Part shown: piece after piece, positions 43,227 through 51,164 of the stretch
Layout of the letters: every line of letters begins with the position of its first letter
Position numbering within the stretch: the first letter of the stretch is position 1
From: Streptomyces spinoverrucosus
GTDB taxonomy: Bacteria > Actinomycetota > Actinomycetes > Streptomycetales > Streptomycetaceae
DNA: 64,000 bases
NCBI RefSeq assembly: GCF_006539505.1
Contig: NZ_BJND01000042.1
Coordinates: forward strand, 37,419 to 101,418
Direction of reading: 5' to 3'
Notes under the pieces: generated by a model
What the model was told of the DNA's origin: nothing
The model's input: the letters and a program-made list of their open reading frames with translations, nothing else
Databases searched by the model: none
Translations under genes and position numbers: made by a program

Positions 43227-44639
43227 TCAGTGGGCGGTGGTTCCGCGCTCTTCCCGGATCTGCGCGACGACACGGGCCACCGTCTGCCGGACGGCTTCCA
43301 TCTCGGTCAGGAAGTGCCAGTAGTCGGGGTGGCGGCCGTCCAGGGTGGCGATCGCGCGCTCCAGTCGGCCGACGGAGTCGTCCAAGGGGCGGGCGTGACG
43401 GGGATCGGGGGTGTTGCGGCCGGCCATGGCGAGGCGCTGGGCGTCCCGGATGGCGAACCGGGTCCGTTCGATTTCCTGCTGGGAGTCCTTCTGGACGGCG
43501 TTCAGCCGCTTGAGGCGGTCGCCGGCGGCCGAGACGGCCTCGTCGGTGGAGTTCAGCAGGGCCCGGGCGGTGGACAGCAGGGAGGTCGCGTCGGGCCAGC
43601 GCTGGGCCTGGCGCGCCGTCTGGGCCTCGGTCAGCTTCAGCTCGGCCTGGCGGACACTCTCCGCGGCCTGCTCGGGGACGCGTTGCAGGTCCTGCCAGCA
43701 GGCCACCGTGAAGCGCCGCCGCAGCTCGCTGAGCACCGGTTCGACCTGACCGGCGCGGGTGGTCAGGGCCTGGGCGCGGGTGCGCAGGGAGACCAGGCGG
43801 CGGTCGATCTCGGCCGCCCTCTCGGGAAGCCGTTTGGCCTCCGCGCGGATGGCCTCCGCCTCCCGGGCGACTCGCTCGGCCCGTTCCAGGGTCTGGGGGA
43901 CGCCGTGCTGGCCGGCGCCCTGGTTCAGCTTGGTCAGCTCGGGGGCGAGGGCGGCGAGACGGGCGGCGAGGTCGTCCGCCTTCAGCCCTGATGCTCGTGC
44001 GGCGTCCAGGGCGTTCGAGGCGGCGAGCAGGGACTGGCGGGCGCGTTCGACGGCGGGGGCCAGGCGGGCGAGCTGGGTCTCGGCCTTGCCGAGCAGTGGG
44101 CCGAGGCCGTCGGCGAAGCGGTCCAGGTCCTGCTTGACCCGGCCCAGCTCGTCCTTGGCCTGGGTGAGCTCGGTGCGGGCGCGGGCGGCGGCCGAGGCCT
44201 CCAGGTCGTCGCGGTCGAGGTCGTGGGCGTCGACGGCGTTGATGTAGCGGTGGCTGGCTTCGTCGATGCGGCGGCCGAGCGCCTCGAAGTCGGCGGCGGC
44301 GCGGCGGGCGGCGGGGGAGTCGTCGACGGCCGCGATGGTCTCGATCGAGATGCGCAGATCGCGCTGGGCGGTGTCGAGTTCGTAGAACGCGGCCGCGGCG
44401 GCGTCCTTCGCGGCCTGCGCCTCGGCACGCTGGCTCTCGGCACGCCCGCCGAACCAGCGCCGGGTGCCGCCACCGGCGAACGCGGCGGGCAGTACTAGGG
44501 CGGCGACCAGCGGCAGAGAGAGGAGGGTGAGGGTGTCACGTATCGCGGTGGGCACCCGGGGTGAGTGGTGCGCACGCGGCATCGACGGCGAGTCCGGCTG
44601 AGGTGGTGTCGCCGTCACATCCCTCTCCCGTGCTGTCAT
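43227..44639 (-). CDS. Membrane-anchored long coiled-coil protein, unknown function
   Basis: A 470-residue protein not recognised as a named family. After a 30-residue hydrophilic head, one membrane segment (LTLLSLPLVAALVLPAAFAGG, about residues 37-57) is followed by almost 400 residues of charged, Ala/Leu/Arg/Glu-rich heptad-like sequence: ARTELTQAKDELGRVKQDLDRF, AERVAREAEAIRAEAKRLPERAAEIDRRL, and similar. It should form a long rod outside or along the membrane. No enzyme or repeat motif. It lies 53 bp upstream of nothing co-directional except the DUF4097 gene 54 bp before it, with which it may be co-transcribed. Confidence 0.7.
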   Translation of the reverse strand: MTARERDVTATPPQPDSPSMPRAHHSPRVPTAIRDTLTLLSLPLVAALVLPAAFAGGGTRRWFGGRAESQRAEAQAAKDAAAAAFYELDTAQRDLRISIETIAAVDDSPAARRAAADFEALGRRIDEASHRYINAVDAHDLDRDDLEASAAARARTELTQAKDELGRVKQDLDRFADGLGPLLGKAETQLARLAPAVERARQSLLAASNALDAARASGLKADDLAARLAALAPELTKLNQGAGQHGVPQTLERAERVAREAEAIRAEAKRLPERAAEIDRRLVSLRTRAQALTTRAGQVEPVLSELRRRFTVACWQDLQRVPEQAAESVRQAELKLTEAQTARQAQRWPDATSLLSTARALLNSTDEAVSAAGDRLKRLNAVQKDSQQEIERTRFAIRDAQRLAMAGRNTPDPRHARPLDDSVGRLERAIATLDGRHPDYWHFLTEMEAVRQTVARVVAQIREERGTTAH

Positions 44640-44692
44640 CCGCCCTGCCCGGTGTCATTCTCCCACCGGTTAAGGACGAACACACGGGGCTG

Positions 44693-45529
44693 TTAGTTCG
44701 CTGTTCGTACCGTGACTTTGCCGTCGCCGGTGCGGGCGGAGACGACGTGCCGACTGGAGTCGTCGCGGGGCACGGACACCTGGACCGCGCCGTCGCCGGT
44801 GTCGGTGGACACGCGGTAGGTGGCCCGGGGCACCGAGACGGTGACGGAGCCGTCGCCGCTGCGGGTGTCCACCAGGTCGGGTACGGCGCCGAGTTCGAGG
44901 TGGGTGGAGCCGTCGGCGGTGTGGGTGCGGACCTGGCGGGAGGTGACGTCGGCGCGGATGGAACCGTCCTGGGTGCGCAGGTCAAGCGGTCCGGTGGCGG
45001 CATCGACGTGGACGGAACCGTCGCCGGTGTGGACCTTCACGGCGCCGGTGGTGTCGTTGACGCGGACGGATCCGTCGCCGGTACGGATGTTCAGCGCATC
45101 TTCGAAGCCACGGGCGCGCACGCTGCCGTCGCCGTCCTTGACATCGACGGCGACGCCGCGCGGCACCTCGATGCGGTGCTTGGCCGAGCAGTCGGCGACG
45201 AAGCCGGAGCACTTCAGACGTAGCACCAGCCGGTCGCCGTCCATGGCCCAGGTCACCTTGGGGTCCTCGCCCAGGACGACCGAGCCCTCGAACCAGCGGG
45301 TGACCTGGATACGGCCCTTGGGGTTGGCGTCCGTGGCGATGAGTTCCAGGGCGGAGTCGTCGGAGTCGATGGTGAGGGTGGAGCCCTGCAGCGGGAAGGA
45401 CTGCCGCTCGGGCTCCTGGTCGTCCCCGGCGGCCGCACCGCAGCCGGTGACACCCGCGACGACGACCACGACGGCACCGGCGATGGTGGCGGCGCGGGCG
45501 GACACGGGAGCGGAAACGGTACGGGCCAT
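44693..45529 (-). CDS. DUF4097 beta-repeat lipoprotein
   Basis: A 278-residue protein from ATG 45529. Lipobox VAGVTGC ends the signal sequence at about residue 30. From residue 120 on, a GDGSVR(V/A)-type strand repeat recurs at least six times (DGDGSVRARG, TGDGSVRVND, TGDGSVHVDA, QDGSIRADV, GDGSVTVSVP, GDGAVQVSVP), the hallmark of the DUF4097 beta-helix/adhesin-like fold. It should sit on the outer face of the membrane. The family often accompanies sensor or anti-sigma genes but has no proven activity. Open frame upstream to 45679 is not needed. Confidence 0.9.
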   Translation of the reverse strand: MARTVSAPVSARAATIAGAVVVVVAGVTGCGAAAGDDQEPERQSFPLQGSTLTIDSDDSALELIATDANPKGRIQVTRWFEGSVVLGEDPKVTWAMDGDRLVLRLKCSGFVADCSAKHRIEVPRGVAVDVKDGDGSVRARGFEDALNIRTGDGSVRVNDTTGAVKVHTGDGSVHVDAATGPLDLRTQDGSIRADVTSRQVRTHTADGSTHLELGAVPDLVDTRSGDGSVTVSVPRATYRVSTDTGDGAVQVSVPRDDSSRHVVSARTGDGKVTVRTAN

Positions 45530-45749
45530 GACGGATCTCCCCCTGGGGCAGGCTGTGGCATGCCTCCCGTAAGGGCCGGAATCGGCGGGGAAGGCGACTC
45601 CTCGACGGTACGGACCCGGCCTCCACCAGGGGATCCGGACCACTCCCGGATCCGGGGTGGGGTTAACCCCCGATCCCACCCCCGCACACCTCCCCCGATA
45701 CGGGTTTGCAGGGCACTGCCCCAGGCAAGGTAGGCTGTCGACTCGTCCT

Positions 45750-45824
45750 GGGCGCGTAGCTCAGCGGTAGAGCGCCGCCCTTACAAGGCGGATGTCGGCG
45801 GTTCGAAACCGTCCGCGCCCACCA
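45750..45824 (+). tRNA. tRNA-Val(UAC)
   Basis: A complete cloverleaf with encoded CCA: acceptor GGGCGCG/CGCGCCC, D-arm GCTCAGCGGTAGAGC, anticodon stem CCGCC/GGCGG with loop CTTACAA (anticodon TAC at 45782-45784), T-arm GGCGG-TTCGAAA-CCGTC. It reads the GUA/GUG valine codons. A long hairpin follows 14 nt later. Confidence 0.97.
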
Positions 45825-45838
45825 GTCGCAGGACACAG

Positions 45839-45880
45839 CAAGGCCCAGGTCAACGGGGGAACCCGGAGATCTGGGCCTTG
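45839..45880 (+). terminator. Terminator after tRNA-Val
   Basis: CAAGGCCCAG (45839-45848) pairs exactly with CTGGGCCTTG (45871-45880), a 10-bp stem, and the loop contains a small CGGGGGAACCCGG hairpin. TTCGGTTT follows. Confidence 0.8.
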
Positions 45881-45937
45881 TTCGGTTTCAGACGCCCCGC
45901 TGCCTCACGCAGCCGGTGCTTCGGACGCCGGTCTGCG

Positions 45938-46288
45938 TCACACGTCCCGTTCGGGGTCCGGTGGTGAACCGTCGGCGTGTTTCAGTTTGGCGCGGGCGTC
46001 GACGTGGTCGGGGCCGGTGAGTTCCGACCAGTAGCGGTGGGTACTGACGAAGATCGCGAGTTCGCGTTCGCGGCGGCGGAGCTTCTCGACCTCGGCCTGC
46101 TCGTCGGCGGTCCAGCCGGGGGAGGCGGGGCGTTCGATCTTGCGCCAGCCGCCTGCGTCGCTGAAGCCGTCCAGGGGCTCGACCGACCAGGGGAGCCGCT
46201 TCAGCAGGGCCGACAGCTCGGCCCGGACCTGATGCAGCTCCTCCTGACCGGCGCGGAGGTCGCTAGGGAAGTCGTAGGTCGTAGCCAC
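45938..46288 (-). CDS. Conserved hypothetical protein, helical
   Basis: A 116-residue charged protein. Two helical, partly coiled segments (LRAGQEELHQVRAELSALLKRL and WTADEQAEVEKLRRRERELAIFVSTHRYW) flank a Pro/Trp-containing middle. No membrane segment or catalytic motif. The ORF is clean, codon use is typical and ATG 46288 is the only good start. Not recognised beyond general likeness to small streptomycete hypotheticals. Its 193-bp upstream gap to the DinB gene holds no gene. Confidence 0.6.
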   Translation of the reverse strand: MATTYDFPSDLRAGQEELHQVRAELSALLKRLPWSVEPLDGFSDAGGWRKIERPASPGWTADEQAEVEKLRRRERELAIFVSTHRYWSELTGPDHVDARAKLKHADGSPPDPERDV

Positions 46289-46481
46289 GGCCGTAATGCT
46301 ACGCCTGTTCGATTTTGAGTGGCGAGTTTCTTACGGCGGTTCACGCGAACGGGTGTGACTGAGCGCTCCGATCGGTTGGAGCACCACCTGCGGCGCCGAA
46401 GCGCTGTCGCGCCTGCCAACGTCCCCCCGGCGTCGGGATGCATGTTCAGCAGGTCACGCCATCGGGACTTTTCTCGCGGGG

Positions 46482-47030
46482 TCACATCCCGGTGGAGCCG
46501 TCGATGCATTCGCGCAGGAGATCGGCGTGGCCGTTGTGCCGTGCGTACTCGGCGATCATGTCCACCATGATCCTTCGCAGGGAGATCGGCTCACCGGTCC
46601 TCTTGCGGATCCCTGTTTCATCCAGCGATGCGGCAGCGGCCGTGATCTGCCTGGAGTGCTCGCACTCCGCACGCCAGACGGCGAAGGCTTCGTCGACGTC
46701 ACCGTCCAGGCTGTCGAAATCCTGGTCGGGGTCGTCGTCGGAGTAGTAGAGCATCGGAACGTTCTCGCCGGCGAACTGGATGCGGAACCACCAGCGCTCG
46801 ACGCCGGCCAGATGCCGCACCATGCCATGCAGGGACAGGCCGGACGGCGGCACCGCTCGTTCGGACAGCCGCTCCGGAGGCACGCCGGCGCACTTGAGCT
46901 CGAAGGTTGCACGGTGCCAGTCCAGGACGGCACTCAGGATCTCCCTCTCACTCCCGACGGCGGGCGGGGTCGGGCGGGTGTCGTTGTTCCACCGGGGTGC
47001 GTAGTGCTTGGGGGCGGCTTTGCCGGTCAT
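46482..47030 (-). CDS. DinB/DUF664 family protein
   Basis: A 182-residue four-helix-bundle protein from ATG 47030. The three His expected for the DinB metal site are present: WHRATFE, LHGMVRHLAGVERWW, and YARHNGHADLLRE at the C-terminus. GLSLHGMVRHLAGVE and the GEPISLRRIMVDMIAEYARHNGHAD ending are typical of the DUF664 branch, which includes mycothiol- or bacillithiol-linked transferases. So it may be a thiol S-transferase in detoxification. Starts further upstream add an Arg/Pro-rich leader that is not conserved. Confidence 0.88.
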   Translation of the reverse strand: MTGKAAPKHYAPRWNNDTRPTPPAVGSEREILSAVLDWHRATFELKCAGVPPERLSERAVPPSGLSLHGMVRHLAGVERWWFRIQFAGENVPMLYYSDDDPDQDFDSLDGDVDEAFAVWRAECEHSRQITAAAASLDETGIRKRTGEPISLRRIMVDMIAEYARHNGHADLLRECIDGSTGM

Positions 47031-47417
47031 CGTCTGCCTTCCTGGTCGGGGATGGGCCGAGTCTGACAGGCACCACTGACATCGGGTCGCTCGCGGCTTC
47101 TGCAAGTCTCCTTTGGCTGTGAGGAGTTGGGCCTTGCCGGAGTCCTTCGCCTGATCGCCTTTCGTGCCCCTGCCGATAATTGCCTTTCGTGCCCTGCCGA
47201 GCCGTAGCTAGTGTTCGCGCAGCGAGTGACTCACGAGGAGCGAAGACATGGTCGGTCGTTCGAGCACGCGTTGACGTGAGGCCGTAAGCGGTCTGTCATC
47301 GCGTGCTGCCCTTGATGCGCGGCACAGCGAGCCTTCCTTTCGCGCTGCCTGACATGGTCGGTGCACCTGACGTGCGCCGGTTGGCGGGTCTCGTCTTCGG
47401 TCATCCGAGGGGTCCCT
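47031..47417 (+). promoter_or_regulatory. Leader region of the MFS gene with direct repeats and possible attenuator
   Basis: A 387-bp gap. Near 47157 and 47178 a GCCTTTCGTGCCC(C)TGCCGA unit occurs twice. TAGTGT at 47210-47215 is a candidate -10. A very short ORF with its own GAGGAG follows at 47248. AGCACGCG (47263-47270), inside that ORF, is complementary to CGCGTGCT (47300-47307), and the latter half can also pair with a GCAC further on (47320s), so alternative helices are possible. GACATGGTCGGT occurs both at the short ORF start and again at 47351. Confidence 0.5.
47248..47274 (+). CDS. Candidate 8-residue leader peptide (MVGRSSTR)
   Basis: ATG 47248 is preceded at 7 nt by GAGGAG, and the frame stops after eight codons (TGA 47272-47274). 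It lies about 33 nt after a possible -10 (TAGTGT) and 144 nt before the exporter start. Its last codons take part in a perfect 8-bp pairing with downstream sequence. Short peptides of this kind are used by antibiotic-resistance genes to sense ribosome stalling. The peptide lacks a known arrest motif, so this is a hypothesis from layout. Confidence 0.4.
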   Translation: MVGRSSTR

Positions 47418-48728
47418 GTGCCGTCCTCTTCCTCTGCTGTATCCGATTCCGGTCGACCTGTTCCGTCAAGCCTGTGGCGGAACGGCGACTTCCGCAGGCT
47501 CTGGGTGGGTCAGACCGCCTCCCAACTGGGCGAACATGCAGGTCTGGTGGTTCTGCCGCTCTTCGCCGTCCTGACGCTCAACGCCGGTGCCGGCGAGTTG
47601 GGCGCCCTGCGCGCGGTGGGGCAGGCACCGATCCTGCTGCTGTCGCTTCTCGCCGGCGCGTGGGTGGACAGGTGGCGGACCCGCACGTTGATGGTGCTGA
47701 CGGACGCCGGTCGGGCCCTGGCGCTGGGCGCCGCCGCCGTGGCCGGACTCCTTGGTTGGCTCGGACTGCCCGCGCTGCTAGTGGTCGCCTTCGTCGTCGG
47801 GGCGCTGTCCGTGGTTTTCGACGTGGCCTACCAGGCGTCTCTTGTACGGCTGGTGCAACGGGATCAGTTGGTACGGGGCAACAGCGCGCTCGAGGGCAGT
47901 CGGTCCGCCGCGCAGATCGGCGGTCCCGCCCTCGGCGGTGCGCTGGTGTCTGTGCTGTCGGCGCCGATCGCCGCCGCCTCCAGCGCAGCGTTTTTCGCGC
48001 TGTCGTTCCTGTCGATCCGACGGATCGGGCGCCGCGAGACCATCCCGGAACCGGAACGCTCGGAACGTCCTGCCCGGGTCTGGCGGCGGATCCATGAGGG
48101 CCTCCGCTTTGTCGTCGGCGACACCTCGCTGTGGACTGTGTGCCTCGCGTCAGCCGCCTTCCAGTTCTTCTTCGCGGCCGTGATGACCGTCTATCTGCTG
48201 TTCCTGCCACGGGACCTGCAGCTGTCGGGCACCGCCGTCGGGCTGGCACTCGCGGCGACGGGGCCGGGCGCGCTCCTGGGCTCGCTGCTGGCCGCCCGCC
48301 TGCCGAGTCGCTTCGGATACGGCACTGTGCTCGTATCCGCCGCAGCACTTGGCGACGGCGTGTTCCTGTTTGTGCCCGCGCTGCACGGCTCCTCTGCGGT
48401 GACGGTTCTCGCGCTCCTTATGGTCAACTTCGTCTTCGGGACCTTCAGCCAGCTGGTGAACGTCACGGTCATGGCCGTCCGGCAGACCGTCACGCCGGAC
48501 GGGATGCAGGGCCGCGTGGCCGCGACGATCAACTTCGTCGGCATGGGGATGACCCCGTTCGGCTCGCTGCTCGGCGGCGTTCTCGCGGAAGCGTGGGGGA
48601 CGCGCACGAGCCTCCTGGTAGCAGCCGCAGGCATGCTGCTGTCGCCGGCACTGATGGCCCTGTCCCCACTCGCCCGCCTGGGACGGACGCTCCCCGCCCC
48701 GCCGGACACTCCGGTCCCGTCGGCGTGA
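47418..48728 (+). CDS. MFS exporter, MFS_3 (Tap/EntS-like) family
   Basis: A 436-residue, 12-helix transporter. GTG 47418 is used because GAGGGG precedes it; the frame starts earlier without homology. Family features: WRNGDFRRLWVGQTASQLGEHAG at the N-terminus, LLAGAWVDRWRTRTLMVLTD in the TM2-3 loop, and GNSALEGSRSAAQIGGPALGGALV, typical of MFS_3 exporters such as mycobacterial Tap and enterobactin exporter EntS. It ends 30 bp from a convergent tetR gene. The likely role is efflux of an antibiotic or siderophore-like compound. Confidence 0.9.
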   Translation: MPSSSSAVSDSGRPVPSSLWRNGDFRRLWVGQTASQLGEHAGLVVLPLFAVLTLNAGAGELGALRAVGQAPILLLSLLAGAWVDRWRTRTLMVLTDAGRALALGAAAVAGLLGWLGLPALLVVAFVVGALSVVFDVAYQASLVRLVQRDQLVRGNSALEGSRSAAQIGGPALGGALVSVLSAPIAAASSAAFFALSFLSIRRIGRRETIPEPERSERPARVWRRIHEGLRFVVGDTSLWTVCLASAAFQFFFAAVMTVYLLFLPRDLQLSGTAVGLALAATGPGALLGSLLAARLPSRFGYGTVLVSAAALGDGVFLFVPALHGSSAVTVLALLMVNFVFGTFSQLVNVTVMAVRQTVTPDGMQGRVAATINFVGMGMTPFGSLLGGVLAEAWGTRTSLLVAAAGMLLSPALMALSPLARLGRTLPAPPDTPVPSA

Positions 48729-48758
48729 CGGCAGCCGGGCTGTGGGGGTTCGGCCCGC

Positions 48759-49346
48759 TCAGGACGGCCCGCTCAGGATCCTTGCCGTGAATGCGGCCAG
48801 TTCGGCCCGTAGGTGCTCTCGGGGCAGGTTTCTCGGGCCGGTCAGGTGGTCGACGAGGTCGGCGCGGACCGCGGCCAGCAGGGCGTGTGCGGTGAAGTCG
48901 CTGCCGGTGTAGCCGGGGAGCCGGTCCAGGGTGTCCCGGAGTGTGGCGTGCCACCAGTCGTAGTGCTGGGTGCGGTAGGGGCTGTTGCCCGCGCCGGACT
49001 CCTCCAGGGCGAGGGAGAGGTGCCGGTGGTCGAGCTTGAAGCAGAGGAGGGCGTCGAGGAGGGCGGGGACGCGTTCCTGGGGTGGGGTGTCGGGGCCGAG
49101 GGGGTGGGGGCCGTCCGTGACGGCCTGGCGGATTGGTTCCAGGCGGGCCTCGTACAGGGCGCGGATCAGGCCCGGACGGTCGCCGAAGCCGCGGAAGAGC
49201 GTGCCCTTGCCGACGCCGGCGGCGGCCGCGATGTGGGCCATGGTCACCTGTTCGGGGCTGTCGCTCTCGGCGAACAGCCGGTCGGCCGCCGCGAGTACGG
49301 CCTCGCGGTTGCGCGCTGCGTCCGCACGGGGCTTGCGCTCGGGCAC
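48759..49346 (-). CDS. TetR family transcriptional regulator
   Basis: A 195-residue repressor from GTG 49346, with GGAGGA upstream. HTH: AVLAAADRLFAESDSPEQVTMAHIAAAAGVGKGTLFRGFGDRPGLIRALYE (residues about 15-65). It is divergent from an NTF2-like/NmrA pair across 132 bp that contain two perfect palindromes, very probably its operators. It is convergent with the MFS gene and could also control it, but operator sites are only seen on the other side. Confidence 0.92.
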   Translation of the reverse strand: MPERKPRADAARNREAVLAAADRLFAESDSPEQVTMAHIAAAAGVGKGTLFRGFGDRPGLIRALYEARLEPIRQAVTDGPHPLGPDTPPQERVPALLDALLCFKLDHRHLSLALEESGAGNSPYRTQHYDWWHATLRDTLDRLPGYTGSDFTAHALLAAVRADLVDHLTGPRNLPREHLRAELAAFTARILSGPS

Positions 49347-49398
49347 GCCACATCCTCCAGAAGCCAGAAACCAGAAGCCGGTCGTCGGTTGCATAACC

Positions 49399-49447
49399 GG
49401 ACCGGCGGTCCGTATGTTGGGGCACAGTAAGCGGACCGCTGGTCCGC
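49399..49447. promoter_or_regulatory. Paired TetR operators
   Basis: GGACC-ggc-GGTCC (49399-49411) and GCGGACC-gct-GGTCCGC (49431-49447) are perfect palindromes with the same GGACC/GGTCC half sites and centres 34 bp apart. They lie between the divergent tetR and NTF2-like genes. The right one is 31 bp before the ATG of the latter and is placed to block its promoter. Confidence 0.8.
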
Positions 49448-49478
49448 ATAGTCTCGTATCGTATCCGAGGGGACACCC

Positions 49479-49910
49479 ATGACCACACCCACCCAGCCGG
49501 CGGAGCTGTACCGCCATGGCCTGCGGCTGCTGCTCGACAAGAACATCCCCGCCTGGGTCGACCTGTGGGACGACGACGGAGTGTTCGAATTCCCGTTCGC
49601 GCCCGACGGGTGGCCGAGGCGGCTGGAGGGCAAGGCTGCCGTCGCCGATTACATGCGCGGCTACCCGGACCACATCGACCTCCACGACATCCCCGACCTG
49701 AAGATCCACCGGACCGACGACCCCGGGACCATCGTGGTCGAGATGCGCGGTGTGGGACGGCTGGTGAAGAGTGGAGAGCCCTACGACATGGCGTACATCG
49801 CCGTCGTGACGGTCACCGACGGACGGATCACCCACTACCGCGACTACTGGAATCCCCTCGCCATCCCCCAGGACGGCGCCGCCGACTTCACGGGGGCGGG
49901 CGGCCGATGA
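49479..49910 (+). CDS. NTF2-like (SnoaL family) protein
   Basis: A 143-residue protein. Pattern of the PhzA/SnoaL group: AELYRHGLRLLLDKNIPAWVDLWDDDGVFEFPF, then GKAAVADYMRGYP, then VVEMRGVGRLVKSGEPYDMAYIAVVTVTDGRITHYRDYWNPLAIPQ. Asp and His side chains suited to acid-base chemistry line the predicted pocket (Asp in VDLWDDDG, His in THYRDYW). Its stop overlaps the start of the NmrA-like gene (ATGA). The pair is under the TetR neighbour. Confidence 0.85.
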   Translation: MTTPTQPAELYRHGLRLLLDKNIPAWVDLWDDDGVFEFPFAPDGWPRRLEGKAAVADYMRGYPDHIDLHDIPDLKIHRTDDPGTIVVEMRGVGRLVKSGEPYDMAYIAVVTVTDGRITHYRDYWNPLAIPQDGAADFTGAGGR

Positions 49911-50734
49911 GCGCGACGCTGGTTCTGGGAGCCACCGGTACCACCGGCAGCCGCGTGTGCGCGCAGCTGGCCGCGCGCGGGGTCCCGGTCAGGGCGGCCG
50001 GTCGGCGGGCCAATACCGGGCCGGGGACGGTGCGCTTCGACTGGTACGACCCCGGCACCTACGACGATGCGCTCAGCGGCGCCGACCGCGTCTACCTCGT
50101 CCCACCCCTGGCCACGTCCACACCCGCCGACGTCATGCTGCCCGTCCTGGAGAAGGCCCGCGCGGCGGGCGTACGACGGGCCGTGCTGCTCGGTTCCTCG
50201 GCGATCCCCGCCGGAGGCCCGGCCGTCGGGCAGGTGCACCAGGCGTTGCCCGCGCTGTTCGAGGAGTGGGCCGTGCTGCGGCCGTCGTGGTTCATGCAGA
50301 ACTTCACCGGCGACCACCAGCACGCCCGTACGATCCGCGAAGAGGGCGTGATCATGACCGCGACGGGCGAGGGGCGCGTGGCGTTCGTCGACGCCGACGA
50401 CATCGCGGCCGTCGCCACGCACGCGCTGACCGACGCCCAGGCGCCCAACACCGATCTCGTCATCACCGGCCCGGAGGCGCTCAGCCACGCCGACGTCGCC
50501 GCCGTCCTGACCGAGGTCACCGGGCGTACGGTCACCCACCACCCGCTGACGTACGAGGACCTGCGCGATCGCCTGGCGGCCGCGAGGCCGTACGAGTTCG
50601 CCACCATGCTCGCCGACCTGGAACGGGCGATCGCCGAAGGGGCCGAGGACCGCACCACCGACACCGTGCTCCGCCTCACGGGCCGCCCGCCGCGCAGCTT
50701 CCGTGCCCATGTGGAGCGGACCGGCCCTCGGTAG
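49907..50734 (+). CDS. NmrA-like NAD(P)-binding oxidoreductase
   Basis: A 275-residue Rossmann protein starting at the ATGA overlap with the NTF2-like gene. The nucleotide motif is LVLGATGTTGSRV, and RAAGRRAN follows strand 2, suggesting NADP preference. Later segments VRRAVLLGSSAIP and LRPSWFMQNFTGD are typical of the NmrA/ergot-alkaloid EasG/AgnL4-like family. It may reduce a quinone or sense NADP. Its Tyr-x3-Lys site of classical SDRs is absent, as usual for the family. Confidence 0.88.
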   Translation: MSATLVLGATGTTGSRVCAQLAARGVPVRAAGRRANTGPGTVRFDWYDPGTYDDALSGADRVYLVPPLATSTPADVMLPVLEKARAAGVRRAVLLGSSAIPAGGPAVGQVHQALPALFEEWAVLRPSWFMQNFTGDHQHARTIREEGVIMTATGEGRVAFVDADDIAAVATHALTDAQAPNTDLVITGPEALSHADVAAVLTEVTGRTVTHHPLTYEDLRDRLAAARPYEFATMLADLERAIAEGAEDRTTDTVLRLTGRPPRSFRAHVERTGPR

Positions 50735-50743
50735 GCTCGGGCC

Positions 50744-51109
50744 ATGGTGCAGAGCAAGGCTGAAGACGTCGACGCATATCTCGCCGAGGTGCCGGAGGAA
50801 CGCCGCGAGGCGCTGGGCCGGCTGCGTGCGCTGTGCCGGGCGGAGCTGTCCGGGTTCCGTGAGGTGATGGCGTACGGGATGCCCGCCTATGAGCGCGACG
50901 GAACCGCGGAGATCGCCTTCGCCAGCCAGAAGCAGTACATCTCCTTCTATCTGATGCGCAGTGACGTCCGGGAGGCCTTCGAGGAGCGGCTGGCCGGGCA
51001 GGACATGGGCAAGGGGTGCCTGCGGTTCCGCAAGCCCGAGCTGATCGACTTCGATCTGGTGCGCGATCTGCTGAAGGCAACGGCCGCCGGTCCGGGGCAG
51101 GTCTGCTGA
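50744..51109 (+). CDS. DUF1801 (YdhG/iron-chaperone-like) protein
   Basis: A 121-residue protein, 9 bp after the NmrA-like gene and probably co-transcribed. The DUF1801 pattern is clear: VDAYLAEVPEERREALGRLRALCRAEL, FREVMAYGMPAYERDG, FASQKQYISFYLM, and GKGCLRFRKPELIDFDLVRDLL. The fold is that of frataxin-like YdhG/YjdI proteins, sometimes called iron chaperones, but iron residues are not obvious. Function uncertain. Confidence 0.88.
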   Translation: MVQSKAEDVDAYLAEVPEERREALGRLRALCRAELSGFREVMAYGMPAYERDGTAEIAFASQKQYISFYLMRSDVREAFEERLAGQDMGKGCLRFRKPELIDFDLVRDLLKATAAGPGQVC

Positions 51110-51164
51110 GCGGCAGCCGTCGCAGGAGCGCGTCCTGGTCGCAGGCCGAGTAGAGGTCGGCCGG

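Noticed and set aside
45750..45880. Integration site (attB) of a mobile element at tRNA-Val
   Set aside because: No integrase gene and no second copy of the tRNA 3' end is seen within the window.
46289..46481. Small minus-strand gene between the DinB and hypothetical genes
   Set aside because: The 102-residue frame there is Arg-rich without start context, homology or hydrophobic core.
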